This document shows, piece by piece, positions 35,733 through 43,936 of a DNA stretch of 44,727 nucleotides. The DNA is taken from positions 1 to 44,727 of the forward strand of contig CAIXXM010000019.1 in the NCBI GenBank assembly GCA_903923395.1. Direction: 5' to 3'. Position 1 is the stretch's first letter, and each line of letters begins with the position of its first letter. The DNA is from an uncultured Acidobacteriia bacterium. Its GTDB lineage: Bacteria > Acidobacteriota > Terriglobia > Bryobacterales > Bryobacteraceae. The notes below the pieces were generated by a model. The model did not search any database and was not told where the DNA came from. It was given only the letters and a program-made list of their open reading frames with translations. The position numbers were made by a program, and so were the translations under genes.

Positions 35733-36767
35733 CTAACCCGCCAGCACTTCCGCGAAGGCGTCCGCCGCCGCAGAGCACTCTGCCTGCGTTACATCACGAT
35801 GCGTCACCGCCCGCATCAACTTATCGTTCACGCCATTCATGATCACGCCCCGCGCCTTCAGTGCCGCGCTAAGTTCCTTCGGCGCGCGCCCGGTTGCTGA
35901 GACATCCATGATCACGATATTTGTCTCGACCGGCAGCACAGTAACATTCGGTAACTGCTCAAACCGCGTCTTGAGTAACTGCGCTTTCTGATGATCTTCC
36001 GCTAACTGCGCCGGACCATCCTCCAGCGCAAGTAATCCGGCCGCCGCCAAAATTCCCGCCTGCCGCATCCCGCCGCCCAGCCGCTTCCGCAGCAGCCGCC
36101 CCTTGTCCATCAAGTGCTTCGGTCCCGCAACCATGGAACCCACCGGAGCGCCAAGCCCCTTTGAAAGACAGAACATCACCGTATCCGCCTTTTCCGCAAT
36201 CCGCGCCACCGGTGTGCCCGTCGCAACCGAGGCATTGAAGATACGCGCGCCATCGATATGTACCTTCACACCCTGCGCATGGGCCCGGTCGCAGATATCA
36301 TCGATGACTTCCTGCGGATACACACGCCCCCCGGCCATGTTATGGGTGTTTTCCAGCGCAATCGCACCCGTCGCCGACCAGTGCGGACCCACCGGCTTCA
36401 CATAGCCCTTGATCTTGTCCCAGGTCAACACGCCATACTCCGTCTCCACGGCCCGGATCACGCAACCGGAAAACCAGCTCACCATCGCCAGTTCCCAATC
36501 CAAAATGTGCGCGCGCGAATCGCAGATCACTTCCTGCCCGTGTTCCGTCAACAGCTTCGTGGCAATCACGTTGCCCATGGTGCCGGTCGGAACAAACAGA
36601 GAGGCTTCCTTGCCCGCCAGTTCCGCCGCGCGGATTTCCAGCCGGTTGATGGTGGGGTCTTCCCCGTAGACGTCATCTCCCACTTCGGCCTCAAACATCG
36701 CCTGGCGCATGGCGGGAGAAGGCTTGGTCACAGTGTCGCTGCGGAGATCAATGATGTGTGGATTCAT
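35733..36767 (-). CDS. ltaE: Low-specificity L-threonine aldolase
   Basis: This PLP enzyme cleaves L-threonine or allo-threonine to glycine and acetaldehyde. The 344-residue protein has IDLRSDTVTKPSPAMRQAM at the N-terminus, a family fingerprint, then GDDVYGEDPTIN and FVPTGTMGN. HIDGARIFNA carries the Asp (172) that pairs with the PLP nitrogen, and Lys203 in CLSKGLGAPVG forms the Schiff base. The ATGA at 36764-36767 overlaps the hemW stop. Its place between hemW and a phosphoesterase does not point to a pathway. Confidence 0.96.
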   Translation of the reverse strand: MNPHIIDLRSDTVTKPSPAMRQAMFEAEVGDDVYGEDPTINRLEIRAAELAGKEASLFVPTGTMGNVIATKLLTEHGQEVICDSRAHILDWELAMVSWFSGCVIRAVETEYGVLTWDKIKGYVKPVGPHWSATGAIALENTHNMAGGRVYPQEVIDDICDRAHAQGVKVHIDGARIFNASVATGTPVARIAEKADTVMFCLSKGLGAPVGSMVAGPKHLMDKGRLLRKRLGGGMRQAGILAAAGLLALEDGPAQLAEDHQKAQLLKTRFEQLPNVTVLPVETNIVIMDVSATGRAPKELSAALKARGVIMNGVNDKLMRAVTHRDVTQAECSAAADAFAEVLAG

Positions 36768-37861
36768 GCGGTTAGAAATTCCTGAAAAACGTCGTTGGAT
36801 ACCATGATGCCGCGACGGGTTAAACGGAGGCGTTCGCCTGTGCGTTCGAGCAGTCCTGTGGAGAGAAATCTCTCAATCGCAGCCCCGTGCCGCCGCCAGT
36901 CATCCGCGTCTGGAAGAATGCCCTCAGTCAGCCGCAGGCCAACGAAAAACTTCTCCTCCGCGGGGTCCGCCGGAGTGGTCTCTTCCCGCACCACTTCCCC
37001 GCGCTCCCACCTTGCCGCGTAATCCACCGCCGCCTCCACATTCTGCCAGCGGACGGTTCCATCGAAGGAGTGCGCATCGGAGCCAAACCCGATATATGGT
37101 TCCCTGTGCCAGTACTTCAAATTGTGCAGCGATGCAAAACCCGGTGCCGCGAAGTTGGAGATCTCATAGCGCGCAATGCCGCGGGCGGCGAAAAAGTCCA
37201 CCGCTTCTTCATAAAATGCCGCAGTCTCCGCATCATCGGGAACATCCGTCGCCCCATACCGCTTCCCGCCCAGCAGGATCTCAGAGCCCAGACGGCTGTC
37301 TTCATCCACTTCCAGCATGTAGACCGAAACATGCGGCACCCCGAGCGCAGCAACCGCTTCCAATGAGTGCCGCCACGAAGCTGCGTTCTGCCCCGGCAGA
37401 CCCGCAATCAAATCCACGTTGATATTGGAGATCCCCGCCCGGCGCAGCGCCCCGATATCGCGCTCCACAATTTCCGCCGTGTGCTTCCGCCCCGTCCGCG
37501 CCAACTCCCTCGGATCGAACGACTGCACGCCCAGGCTCACCCGGTTGATCCCCGCAGCCAGCCACCCGGCGATACGTTCGCCGTCGAACAACCCCGGCGC
37601 AGCTTCCATCGTTGCCTCGCGCCAGGGCCGCCCGGGCAGGGAATCAAGCATCTCCCGCAGCGCCGCCCCATCCAGCGATCCCGGCGTACCCCCGCCCAGA
37701 TACACCGTCTCCGGCTGCCACTCCCACGAATGCGCGCGAATCTCCCCCAGCAACGCCCGCAAATACCGCGGCTCCAACTCCCTCGGCTGCACGCCAGACG
37801 CGAAGTTGCAATACGTGCACTTCTGCGCACAAAACGGCCATGAGATGTAGATTCCGGGCAA
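36764..37861 (-). CDS. hemW: Radical SAM haem chaperone HemW (coproporphyrinogen III oxidase-like)
   Basis: HemW inserts haem into target proteins; it resembles HemN but is not an oxygen-independent CPO. The 365-residue protein starts MPGIYISWPFCAQKCTYCNF, with the radical SAM cluster ligands Cys11, Cys15 and Cys18. The next position is Phe, where true HemN has a fourth cysteine, which favours HemW. YLGGGTPGSLD is the SAM 'GGE-like' segment, followed by RVSLGVQSFD and INVDLIAGLPGQ, both typical. It lies 4 bp after the MetE-like gene and is coupled to ltaE. Confidence 0.92.
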   Translation of the reverse strand: MPGIYISWPFCAQKCTYCNFASGVQPRELEPRYLRALLGEIRAHSWEWQPETVYLGGGTPGSLDGAALREMLDSLPGRPWREATMEAAPGLFDGERIAGWLAAGINRVSLGVQSFDPRELARTGRKHTAEIVERDIGALRRAGISNINVDLIAGLPGQNAASWRHSLEAVAALGVPHVSVYMLEVDEDSRLGSEILLGGKRYGATDVPDDAETAAFYEEAVDFFAARGIARYEISNFAAPGFASLHNLKYWHREPYIGFGSDAHSFDGTVRWQNVEAAVDYAARWERGEVVREETTPADPAEEKFFVGLRLTEGILPDADDWRRHGAAIERFLSTGLLERTGERLRLTRRGIMVSNDVFQEFLTA

Positions 37862-37865
37862 ACCT

Positions 37866-38870
37866 CTAGTTTAGTCCCAGATACAAATCCCGCCCCGGAG
37901 CCAGCGCCGCAATCTTCCTGTCCGCCACGGACCTCTTCAGCATCCAGAAACCGCAATCCGGGTGGATGAAGCCGATCCGCCCGTGTCCCAGCAGCTTCTC
38001 CGCCGTCTCAATCCGTTTCGCGATCTCGTCCGGCGTCTCGATATGGTTATCCTTCACATCCACCACGCCAATGCCAAGTTGAATCGCCGGATTCACATCC
38101 TTCAGCGCTTCCAGATCCGTAAGCGGCCGCCGCGCCATCTCCAGCACCACATGGTCACAGTGCAGGGAACTCAGAAAGTCGGTGAGTTGCGTCCAGGTTC
38201 CTTTCTGGATGGTCTGCCCGCCATAGTTCCCGAAGCACAAGTGCACGGCTTTCAAACGCGAAGTCGCGGCATCCAGCACCGTGTTGATCGCATGCGCCGC
38301 CAGATGCGCATCCCCCGGATTCCCCGGAATATTCGCCTCATCCACCTGCAGGCAATCGCAAGGCAACCCCCGCACCTGACACGCCAGCAGATTCGCCACC
38401 GCCATGGTCAAATGCTCGCAATCGGTGTAATGCCGGTCCAGCAGGCTCCGCGAAAGCATATACGGACTGGTCACCGTAAACTTAAACGGCCCATTCGCGC
38501 AGTTTGCGGCTGCCTGGCAATCCGCCATCAGGTTCAAACCGCCTTCCCCCAGCGGCCCGGTCACCACCGCCGCCGGCTTGCTGCGGAAACGCATTTGCGG
38601 TAGACGTGCGAAGCGGTCACAATCCGTCCTTCCCAGCTTCGTGCTAACACCGTTGAGTGGCTGCACAAAGTAATCAATCATGCCGTTGGTGTCCGGATGA
38701 TTCACATCAAACCGGTAAAGTTCACCGTCCGTCGGCAAATCAATCCGCGCCTGCCTCTGGATATCAAAAACTACGCGCGTGGCATCCAGCCGCGCCTGCT
38801 CACTCGGCAATGCCGCGAGCCAATCAGGAATAGGATAAGAACCTACTGTGGTGGTAAGGATCACGGCCAC
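37866..38870 (-). CDS. Cobalamin-independent methionine synthase C-terminal-like (MetE_C) methyltransferase
   Basis: The 334-residue protein is a single MetE C-terminal barrel without the N-terminal half of MetE. The zinc ligands are all present: His210 and Cys212 (VHLCFG), Glu244 (VVLEMA) and Cys306 (HPDCGFWML). TTTVGSYPIP at the start and QVDEANIPG near 175 also match. Such short forms transfer methyl groups from donors other than methyl-tetrahydrofolate triglutamate (core MetE or related enzymes), so the methyl donor here is uncertain. It heads the minus-strand set with hemW, ltaE and the phosphoesterase and is divergent from the oxygenase gene. Confidence 0.9.
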   Translation of the reverse strand: MAVILTTTVGSYPIPDWLAALPSEQARLDATRVVFDIQRQARIDLPTDGELYRFDVNHPDTNGMIDYFVQPLNGVSTKLGRTDCDRFARLPQMRFRSKPAAVVTGPLGEGGLNLMADCQAAANCANGPFKFTVTSPYMLSRSLLDRHYTDCEHLTMAVANLLACQVRGLPCDCLQVDEANIPGNPGDAHLAAHAINTVLDAATSRLKAVHLCFGNYGGQTIQKGTWTQLTDFLSSLHCDHVVLEMARRPLTDLEALKDVNPAIQLGIGVVDVKDNHIETPDEIAKRIETAEKLLGHGRIGFIHPDCGFWMLKRSVADRKIAALAPGRDLYLGLN

Positions 38871-38929
38871 ATTCTATACCCGCAAGAACCGGATGGAATC
38901 ACCGCAGCGCCGGCCGGTATCTTGAAGTC

Positions 38930-39595
38930 ATGGAAATGCTGGAGGCCGACTTGAACGCCCACGGCTGCGCGGTTCTGCCCCGCCTGCTCACAGCCGCACA
39001 GTGCCGGGAAATCGCCACCTGGTACACCCGCCCGGGCCTGTTCCGAAGCCGCGTCATCATGGCCCGCCATGGCTTCGGACGCGGCGAATACCAATACTTC
39101 GCCTACCCGTTGCCCGATCTGGTTGCCTCCCTGCGCACGAACCTCTACCCCGAGCTCGCCCGCATCGCGAACGCCTGGGGCCCCGGCAACTTCCCGCCGG
39201 ATCACGCCGGGTACCTTCGCGAGTGCCACGCCGCAGGCCAGACCAAACCCACACCGCTGCTCCTGCAATACGGCCCCGGTGACTACAACTGCCTCCACCA
39301 GGACCTCTACGGCGATCACGTCTTCCCCCTGCAGGTCGCGTTCCTGCTCTCGCGGCCCGGCCTCGATTTCACTGGCGGCGAATTCGTCCTCACCGAGCAA
39401 CGCCCCCGCATGCAATCCCGCGTCGAAGTCGTCCCTCTCCAGCAGGGGGACGCAGTCGTGTTCCCCGTCCATCACCGTCCTGTGCAGGGCGCGCGCGGCA
39501 CGTACCGCGTTAGTATGCGCCACGGCGTCAGCCGCATCCGCACGGGACAACGCCACACCCTGGGCATCATCTTTCACGACGCCCATTCACAATAG
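38930..39595 (+). CDS. 2-oxoglutarate-Fe(II) oxygenase (DUF2086-like)
   Basis: The 221-residue protein has the HxD iron motif in NCLHQDLYGD (His123, Asp125). Near the C-terminus MRHGVSRIRTGQRHTLGIIF offers the distal His (198) and the Arg (208) that would hold 2-oxoglutarate. The 'YGPGDYNCLHQDLYGDHVFPLQ' core, seen here in pieces (QYGPGDYN, then VFPLQVAFLL), matches the PF09859-type family, described as oxygenases acting on damaged DNA; real substrates are not established. It is followed 4 bp later by a GNAT gene and then an SDR gene, so it probably leads a plus-strand operon. Confidence 0.88.
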   Translation: MEMLEADLNAHGCAVLPRLLTAAQCREIATWYTRPGLFRSRVIMARHGFGRGEYQYFAYPLPDLVASLRTNLYPELARIANAWGPGNFPPDHAGYLRECHAAGQTKPTPLLLQYGPGDYNCLHQDLYGDHVFPLQVAFLLSRPGLDFTGGEFVLTEQRPRMQSRVEVVPLQQGDAVVFPVHHRPVQGARGTYRVSMRHGVSRIRTGQRHTLGIIFHDAHSQ

Positions 39596-39599
39596 GGAA

Positions 39600-40094
39600 A
39601 TGTCCTTCACCCTGCGCCCGCACCGCATCGGAGACATCGGCTGGATCACGCACCGCCAGAGCATCCTCTATGCCACCGAATACGGCTTCGATGCCTCCTT
39701 CGAAGTCCTCATCGCGCGGATCATGGCCGATTTTGTGGAGAGCTTCGAACCGGAGCGCGAGCACTGCTGGATCGCCGAACTGGATGGTGCCATTGCCAGC
39801 CAGATCTTCCTCGTCCGCAACCGCGAAAAGCCCGGCGTCGCGAAACTCCGCCTCCTTTCCGTTGAACATTCTGCCAGAGGACTCGGCCTCGGCCGCACCC
39901 TTGTGCGCGAATGCATCGCCTTCGCCCGCCTTGCCGGCTACGAAAAGGTCGAACTCTGGACCCAGGATTTCCTCCTGCCCGCCCGCAAACTCTACCAGGA
40001 CGCCGGCTTCACGCTCGTCAAATTCTGGCCCAATCACAGCTTCGGACGCGACATGGTCAGCGAAATCTGGGAATTGGACCTGCACTCCTGTTAG
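39600..40094 (+). CDS. GNAT family N-acetyltransferase
   Basis: The 164-residue protein has the GNAT core: EHCWIAELDGAIASQIFLV, the acetyl-CoA loop LLSVEHSARGLGLGRTLVRE (R-x-x-G-x-G/A at ARGLGLG) and the C-terminal LYQDAGFTLVK. Homologues with this 'RPHRIGDIGWITHRQSILYA' start (often 'GDMGWIVHRH') are sometimes fused to MarR regulators; here the domain stands alone. The ATG at 39600 follows an AGGG ribosome site. The frame is open far upstream, but that part is a shadow of the oxygenase gene. The substrate is unknown. Confidence 0.9.
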   Translation: MSFTLRPHRIGDIGWITHRQSILYATEYGFDASFEVLIARIMADFVESFEPEREHCWIAELDGAIASQIFLVRNREKPGVAKLRLLSVEHSARGLGLGRTLVRECIAFARLAGYEKVELWTQDFLLPARKLYQDAGFTLVKFWPNHSFGRDMVSEIWELDLHSC

Positions 40095-40103
40095 TCTGGG
40101 CAA

Positions 40104-41585
40104 TTGGATTCATTTACTGGAACGGAAAGCGAACTGCGCGAACGGATACGGGCCGCTGCGGAACTATTGGAATGGCTGGAGAAGCGTCCCCGCCAGTTGC
40201 AGGACATTCCTGAGGAAGAGCGCGTCCGCCTCCACGTGGCCGCCGCCAACTTCTTTCTTCCTGACCCCACCGCCCGCCGCCGCCGCTTGAAAGCAGAAGA
40301 CCGCGCCCGCCGCCGCGCCGCCGCCGAAAAAGACGACGCAGCACTCCACGAAACCGGCATCCGCGAACTCCGCCGCAAACCCGTCTTCACCGCGCCCAAC
40401 ATCTATCCGCCGAAGAACTTCCTCTCAGAAACCGTGGAGGAAGAACCGCGCGAGGCCGTCGATCCCCAGCACTGCTACATCTGCAAGCAGCACTTCACCG
40501 TCATCCACCACTTCTACGACCAACTCTGCCCGGAGTGCGCCGATTTCAACTTCTTCAAGCGCACCGAACTCGCCGACCTCCGCGGCCGCGTCGCTATCCT
40601 CACCGGTGGCCGCGTCAAAATCGGCTACCAGGCTGGCTTGAAGCTTCTCCGCTGCGGTGCCTCGCTCATTGTCACCACCCGCTTCCCGGCAGATTCCGCC
40701 AAACGCTACTCTGAGGAGCCCGACTTCGAAGACTGGAAAGACCGCCTCAAAATCTGCGGCCTTGATCTCCGCCACACGCCCAGCGTCGAAGCCTTCTGCA
40801 AACACGTCCTCGACACCAGGGACCGCCTCGACTTCATCGTCAACAACGCCTGCCAGACCGTCCGCCGCCCGCCGGAGTTTTACCGGCACATGATGGAAGG
40901 CGAACGCACGGTCCTCGAAGGAGCACCTTCCCAGGTTCGCCACCTGCTCGGCGGTGCCCCGGCGCTCGCTCTCACCGCGACCGCGAAATCCGCAGAACTC
41001 TCCCAGGTCAAGCTCCTGCCGGAAGAGCTTCTCGTCCGCGACCACCTCTTCCCGGAAGGCGTTCTCGATCAGGACATGCAACAGGTCGATCTCCGCGGCC
41101 GGAACTCCTGGCGTTTGCAAATGGCGGAGGTTTCGACGGTGGAACTGCTTGAAGTCCAACTCATCAACGCGGTGGCTCCATTCGTCATCAACGCGCGCTT
41201 AAAGCCGCTCATGATGAAGACGCCGCAGCAGGACAAACACATTGTCAATGTGTCGGCCGTGGAGGGCCAGTTCTACCGCTACCGCAAGACCACGCGCCAC
41301 CCGCACACGAACATGGCGAAGGCGTCTCTGAACATGATGACCCGCACCGCTGCGGCGGATTACTGGAGCGATGGAATCCACATGAATGCCGTCGATACCG
41401 GCTGGGTCACGGACGAGGACCCGGTCGAAATCGCCGCCCGCAAGACCGCCGAACAGCGCTTCCACCCCCCGCTGGATATCATCGACGGCGCGGCCCGCAT
41501 CGTCGACCCCATCATCCACGGCTTCAACACCGGTGAACACATCTGGGGCAAGTTCCTCAAAGACTACAAAGAAACCGCCTGGTAA
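40104..41585 (+). CDS. Atypical SDR oxidoreductase with N-terminal zinc ribbon
   Basis: The 493-residue protein is far longer than a usual SDR. Residues 1-110 are helical and charged. A zinc-ribbon pair, CYIC (124-127) and CPEC (142-145), precedes the Rossmann domain at about 160-490. The nucleotide motif is [15 protein letters not shown] (165-179), NNA is at 247-249, and the Ser of the active site is Ser384 (NVSAVEG). At the YxxxK site only Lys406 remains: TNMAKAS puts Thr402 in the place of Tyr. An extra stretch of about 90 residues is inserted after NNAC. The start is a TTG at 40104 without a ribosome site, 9 bp after the GNAT stop. The reaction is unknown. Confidence 0.85.
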   Translation: MDSFTGTESELRERIRAAAELLEWLEKRPRQLQDIPEEERVRLHVAAANFFLPDPTARRRRLKAEDRARRRAAAEKDDAALHETGIRELRRKPVFTAPNIYPPKNFLSETVEEEPREAVDPQHCYICKQHFTVIHHFYDQLCPECADFNFFKRTELADLRGRVAILTGGRVKIGYQAGLKLLRCGASLIVTTRFPADSAKRYSEEPDFEDWKDRLKICGLDLRHTPSVEAFCKHVLDTRDRLDFIVNNACQTVRRPPEFYRHMMEGERTVLEGAPSQVRHLLGGAPALALTATAKSAELSQVKLLPEELLVRDHLFPEGVLDQDMQQVDLRGRNSWRLQMAEVSTVELLEVQLINAVAPFVINARLKPLMMKTPQQDKHIVNVSAVEGQFYRYRKTTRHPHTNMAKASLNMMTRTAAADYWSDGIHMNAVDTGWVTDEDPVEIAARKTAEQRFHPPLDIIDGAARIVDPIIHGFNTGEHIWGKFLKDYKETAW

Positions 41586-41593
41586 ATAAACCC

Positions 41594-41624
41594 TAAAGAA
41601 TCGGTGCCTGGCACCATTTCTTTA
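41594..41624. repeat. REP-like palindrome, copy 2
   Basis: TAAAGAA (41594-41600) and TTCTTTA (41618-41624) are the outer arms; GGTGCC (41603-41608) and GGCACC (41610-41615) are the inner arms around a single T. It begins 9 bp after the SDR stop codon. The core GGTGCCTGGCACC is identical to copy 1 at 26450-26484. Confidence 0.88.
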
Positions 41625-41754
41625 CGTATTTCCAATGCGGCGTCAACTTCCTTGGTATGTACTCTTGCTCGCCTTCTGTCTCTAGATGTCAACAAAGGCC
41701 GCAGCTTTTTCACCTGACATGAAACCAATCCCAGGTTCTTGCCTAAGAAAGCCC

Positions 41755-41785
41755 TAAAGAAATAGGGACAGGCACCGATTCTTTA
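41755..41785. repeat. REP-like palindrome, copy 3 (variant)
   Basis: TAAAGAA (41755-41761) and TTCTTTA (41779-41785) match the outer arms of the other copies. The inner part is GGGACAGGCACC (41765-41776) in place of the symmetric GGTGCC/GGCACC, so only the outer stem is perfect. It lies 29 bp past the stop of the leftward enolase-superfamily gene. Copies 2 and 3, about 160 bp apart, form a BIME-like pair filling the convergent gap; the DNA between them holds nothing else recognisable. Confidence 0.8.
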
Positions 41786-41814
41786 TGTGGGCTTGAGGTT
41801 GACCTTCCTCCCGC

Positions 41815-43068
41815 CTACCCCCACCACTTTTCCCCTGGCGCTAAATGCGCCTTCGCCACATCTGGATTCAACTCCACCCCCAACCCCGGCTTGTCCTGAA
41901 TCGTGTAATACCCATCCTTCCAGACCGGTCCCTCATGGATCACCAATTCCGGCCACCAATCCACCCACTTCGCCAGTTCATGGATCCGGAAATCCCGAAT
42001 CGACGCCGCCGCATGCGCCGAAGCTATCGTCCCCACCGGACTGGCCGGATTATGCGCCGCCGTCCAGATGTAGTACAAATCCGCCAAATCCGCAATCCGC
42101 TTCGACTCCAGCAGCCCCCCCGACTTCGGAATATCAATATGCACCCCCGCACAGGCCTGCGATTGAATCAACGTCCGGAACCCCTGCCGGCCATACAGAT
42201 TCTCCCCCGTGCAAATCGGAATATTCGTTGCCCTCGACACCCTCGCCATCGCATCCGTATTCTCTGGCGGCACCGGATCCTCGAGCCACATCGGCTTCAA
42301 CGGTTCCAACTCCTTCGCCAGCCGGATCACCTCATTCGTGTCATAACGCCAGTGGCACTCAATCGCGAAATCCCCGTCCGGACCCAGCTCATCCCGCACC
42401 GTACTCATCGCCGTCACAATCCGCCGGATATCTTTATTCGTCAGCGCCCGCGTAAAGATGTCATGCCCCGGCTCCTTGTATTGCGGATCCGCATCCCTCG
42501 GCACCCCGTCGCCCTGATACTTGAACGCCGTCCATCCCCACTTCTCCGCCTTCGCCTGCTGCACCAGTTCCCGCCACGACGCCATCGAGTTGATTTCCGG
42601 CGGCGTCTGCAGCGTGCGGTAGAACCGGACCCTGTCCCGGAACCGCCCGCCCAGCAGATTGCACACCGGCGTCTGCAAAATCTTCCCCGCCAGATCCCAC
42701 AGCGCAATCTCAATCCCGCTCGCCGCAGTTACCGTGGCACCCCCAATCGCACCCGCCCCGGCGCTCTTATACAGCATCCACGTGTAGAGCTTGTCCACGT
42801 TCAGCGGATCTTCCCCGATCAACAGCGGCTTCAACTGATTCAGGACGATGTCCTTCACCCCGGCGCCCCAATACGCCTCCCCGAGCCCGTGAATCCCCGC
42901 ATCCGTCTCGATCTTGATCAGATTCCAATCCCACGTGCCCCGAATCACCATGCACTTGATATCGGTAATCTTGACCTTATTGCGTTGCGCCGCAGCCTGC
43001 AGCGCATACGGTCCGGTAAACAAAGCGGCAGCCGGTGCCAGAGCACGAAGGAAAGTTCGTCGGTCCAT
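41815..43068 (-). CDS. Enolase-superfamily sugar acid dehydratase (DgoD/ManD-like), Tat-exported
   Basis: The 417-residue protein begins with a twin-arginine signal (MDRRTFLRALAPAAALF), so it should act outside the cytoplasm, whereas known sugar acid dehydratases are cytoplasmic. The superfamily metal ligands are Glu237 (AIECHW), Glu263 (WLEDPVPP) and Glu289 (TGENLYG), with His239 and His339 (AAHNPASPVGT) as acid/base. The spacings 2, 26, 26 and 50 match D-galactonate dehydratase exactly, but the first ligand is Glu instead of Asp. D-galactonate or a related acid is a reasonable substrate class, not proven. The ATG at 43068 is chosen over an open frame to 43194. Confidence 0.9.
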   Translation of the reverse strand: MDRRTFLRALAPAAALFTGPYALQAAAQRNKVKITDIKCMVIRGTWDWNLIKIETDAGIHGLGEAYWGAGVKDIVLNQLKPLLIGEDPLNVDKLYTWMLYKSAGAGAIGGATVTAASGIEIALWDLAGKILQTPVCNLLGGRFRDRVRFYRTLQTPPEINSMASWRELVQQAKAEKWGWTAFKYQGDGVPRDADPQYKEPGHDIFTRALTNKDIRRIVTAMSTVRDELGPDGDFAIECHWRYDTNEVIRLAKELEPLKPMWLEDPVPPENTDAMARVSRATNIPICTGENLYGRQGFRTLIQSQACAGVHIDIPKSGGLLESKRIADLADLYYIWTAAHNPASPVGTIASAHAAASIRDFRIHELAKWVDWWPELVIHEGPVWKDGYYTIQDKPGLGVELNPDVAKAHLAPGEKWWG

Positions 43069-43179
43069 AGGTACCGAAATCATACACCCGCACCGGAACA
43101 GTTTCGTCAGTCTGCCTTGCCCTCCGTAACTCGCAGTATTGAAATCGACGACTATGCGGCATGACGCTATTCTAGAGAT

Positions 43180-43455
43180 ATGGCGAGCGTCCACATGTCA
43201 GACACAGAGGTTGCGAGCAACTTCGAAGCCGCCATGGCGCAAGTCCGCCTCGGTCGTGAGGTCGTGATTGAGCACGACCATAAGCCGATAGCAGTGCTAC
43301 GGACCGCGGAAGTCCCTCGTAGAACGTTGGCCGAAGTGCTCGCGCTGATGCCTGTGGACGAGGATGCAGCCGTGATGGACGACGATTTTGCCCGCGATGT
43401 ACTGGAAGGCATTGAGGCTCGGCGGGCACCCTTGGATTCCTCTAAGTGGGATTAA
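43180..43455 (+). CDS. Antitoxin of the Phd/YefM type
   Basis: The 91-residue protein has the Phd/YefM-like N-terminal DNA-binding fold: HMSDTEVASNFEAAMAQVR, then GREVVIEHDHKPIAVLR. The C-terminal tail is acidic (MPVDEDAAVMDDDFARDVLE) and likely wraps the toxin. It overlaps the PIN toxin gene by 10 bp. The ATG at 43195 (MSDTEV) is an alternative start. Autoregulation by binding the 111-bp gap shared with the divergent dehydratase gene is expected for the family. Confidence 0.9.
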   Translation: MASVHMSDTEVASNFEAAMAQVRLGREVVIEHDHKPIAVLRTAEVPRRTLAEVLALMPVDEDAAVMDDDFARDVLEGIEARRAPLDSSKWD

Positions 43456-43874
43456 TCATTGATACTTCCGTACTGGTATCCAGTGAACGCCGTGGCAGGA
43501 ACGCCCGCCAGGCCTTGGTTGACTTAGTGCCGCAGGGCGTGGAGATCGGAGTGTCCGTGGTCACTGCGCTTGAATTGGCGCACGGCGTAGAAAGAGCGAA
43601 TACCTCCCCCCGCAAAACCACGCGCCAGCTGTTTCTCAACGACCTGCTCCAGTCTTTACCGATTTATCCGGTGACCGTTCCAATTGCTCTCCGCGCAGGA
43701 CGTTTGGACGGCCTGCTTGCAGCTCAAGGGATCCGCATCGACCTTGCAGATCTGCTGATTGCCGCAACGGCGTTGGAACTTGGCTATGAAGTGTTGACCG
43801 ACAACGTGAAGCACTTTGAACGGATACCGCAACTTCTGTTGAGCCAACTGCGACAGTCCACCTCGCCGATGTAG
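43446..43874 (+). CDS. vapC: VapC-type PIN domain RNase toxin
   Basis: The 142-residue protein shows the four PIN acidic positions: Asp6 (LIIDTSVLV), Glu43 (ALELAHG), Asp99 or Asp102 (IDLADLLIAATA) and Asp119 (VLTDNVKHF). VapC toxins cut tRNA or rRNA at single sites. The start is a GTG at 43446 that overlaps the end of the antitoxin gene, as usual for such pairs. The active site appears intact. A 7-bp inverted repeat (GCGACAG at 43885-43891 and CTGTCGC at 43915-43921) follows the stop but lacks a T run. Confidence 0.93.
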   Translation: MGLIIDTSVLVSSERRGRNARQALVDLVPQGVEIGVSVVTALELAHGVERANTSPRKTTRQLFLNDLLQSLPIYPVTVPIALRAGRLDGLLAAQGIRIDLADLLIAATALELGYEVLTDNVKHFERIPQLLLSQLRQSTSPM

Positions 43875-43936
43875 ATTGCTCCCGGCGACAGGAACGTACC
43901 TTTTGGAATGTTGGCTGTCGCGCGGCGTACCTAAAC

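Noticed and set aside
39069-39599. Long N-terminal extension of the GNAT frame
   Set aside because: The extension is in a shifted frame of the oxygenase gene and is Ser/Arg/Pro-rich; the GNAT domain starts at 39600 with a ribosome site.
41845-43164. A 439-codon open frame on the plus strand
   Set aside because: It is antisense to the enolase-superfamily dehydratase and is extremely rich in Arg, Pro and His, typical of a shadow frame.
43881-43921. Terminator after vapC
   Set aside because: A 7-bp stem is present, but the loop is 23 nt and no T run follows on either strand.
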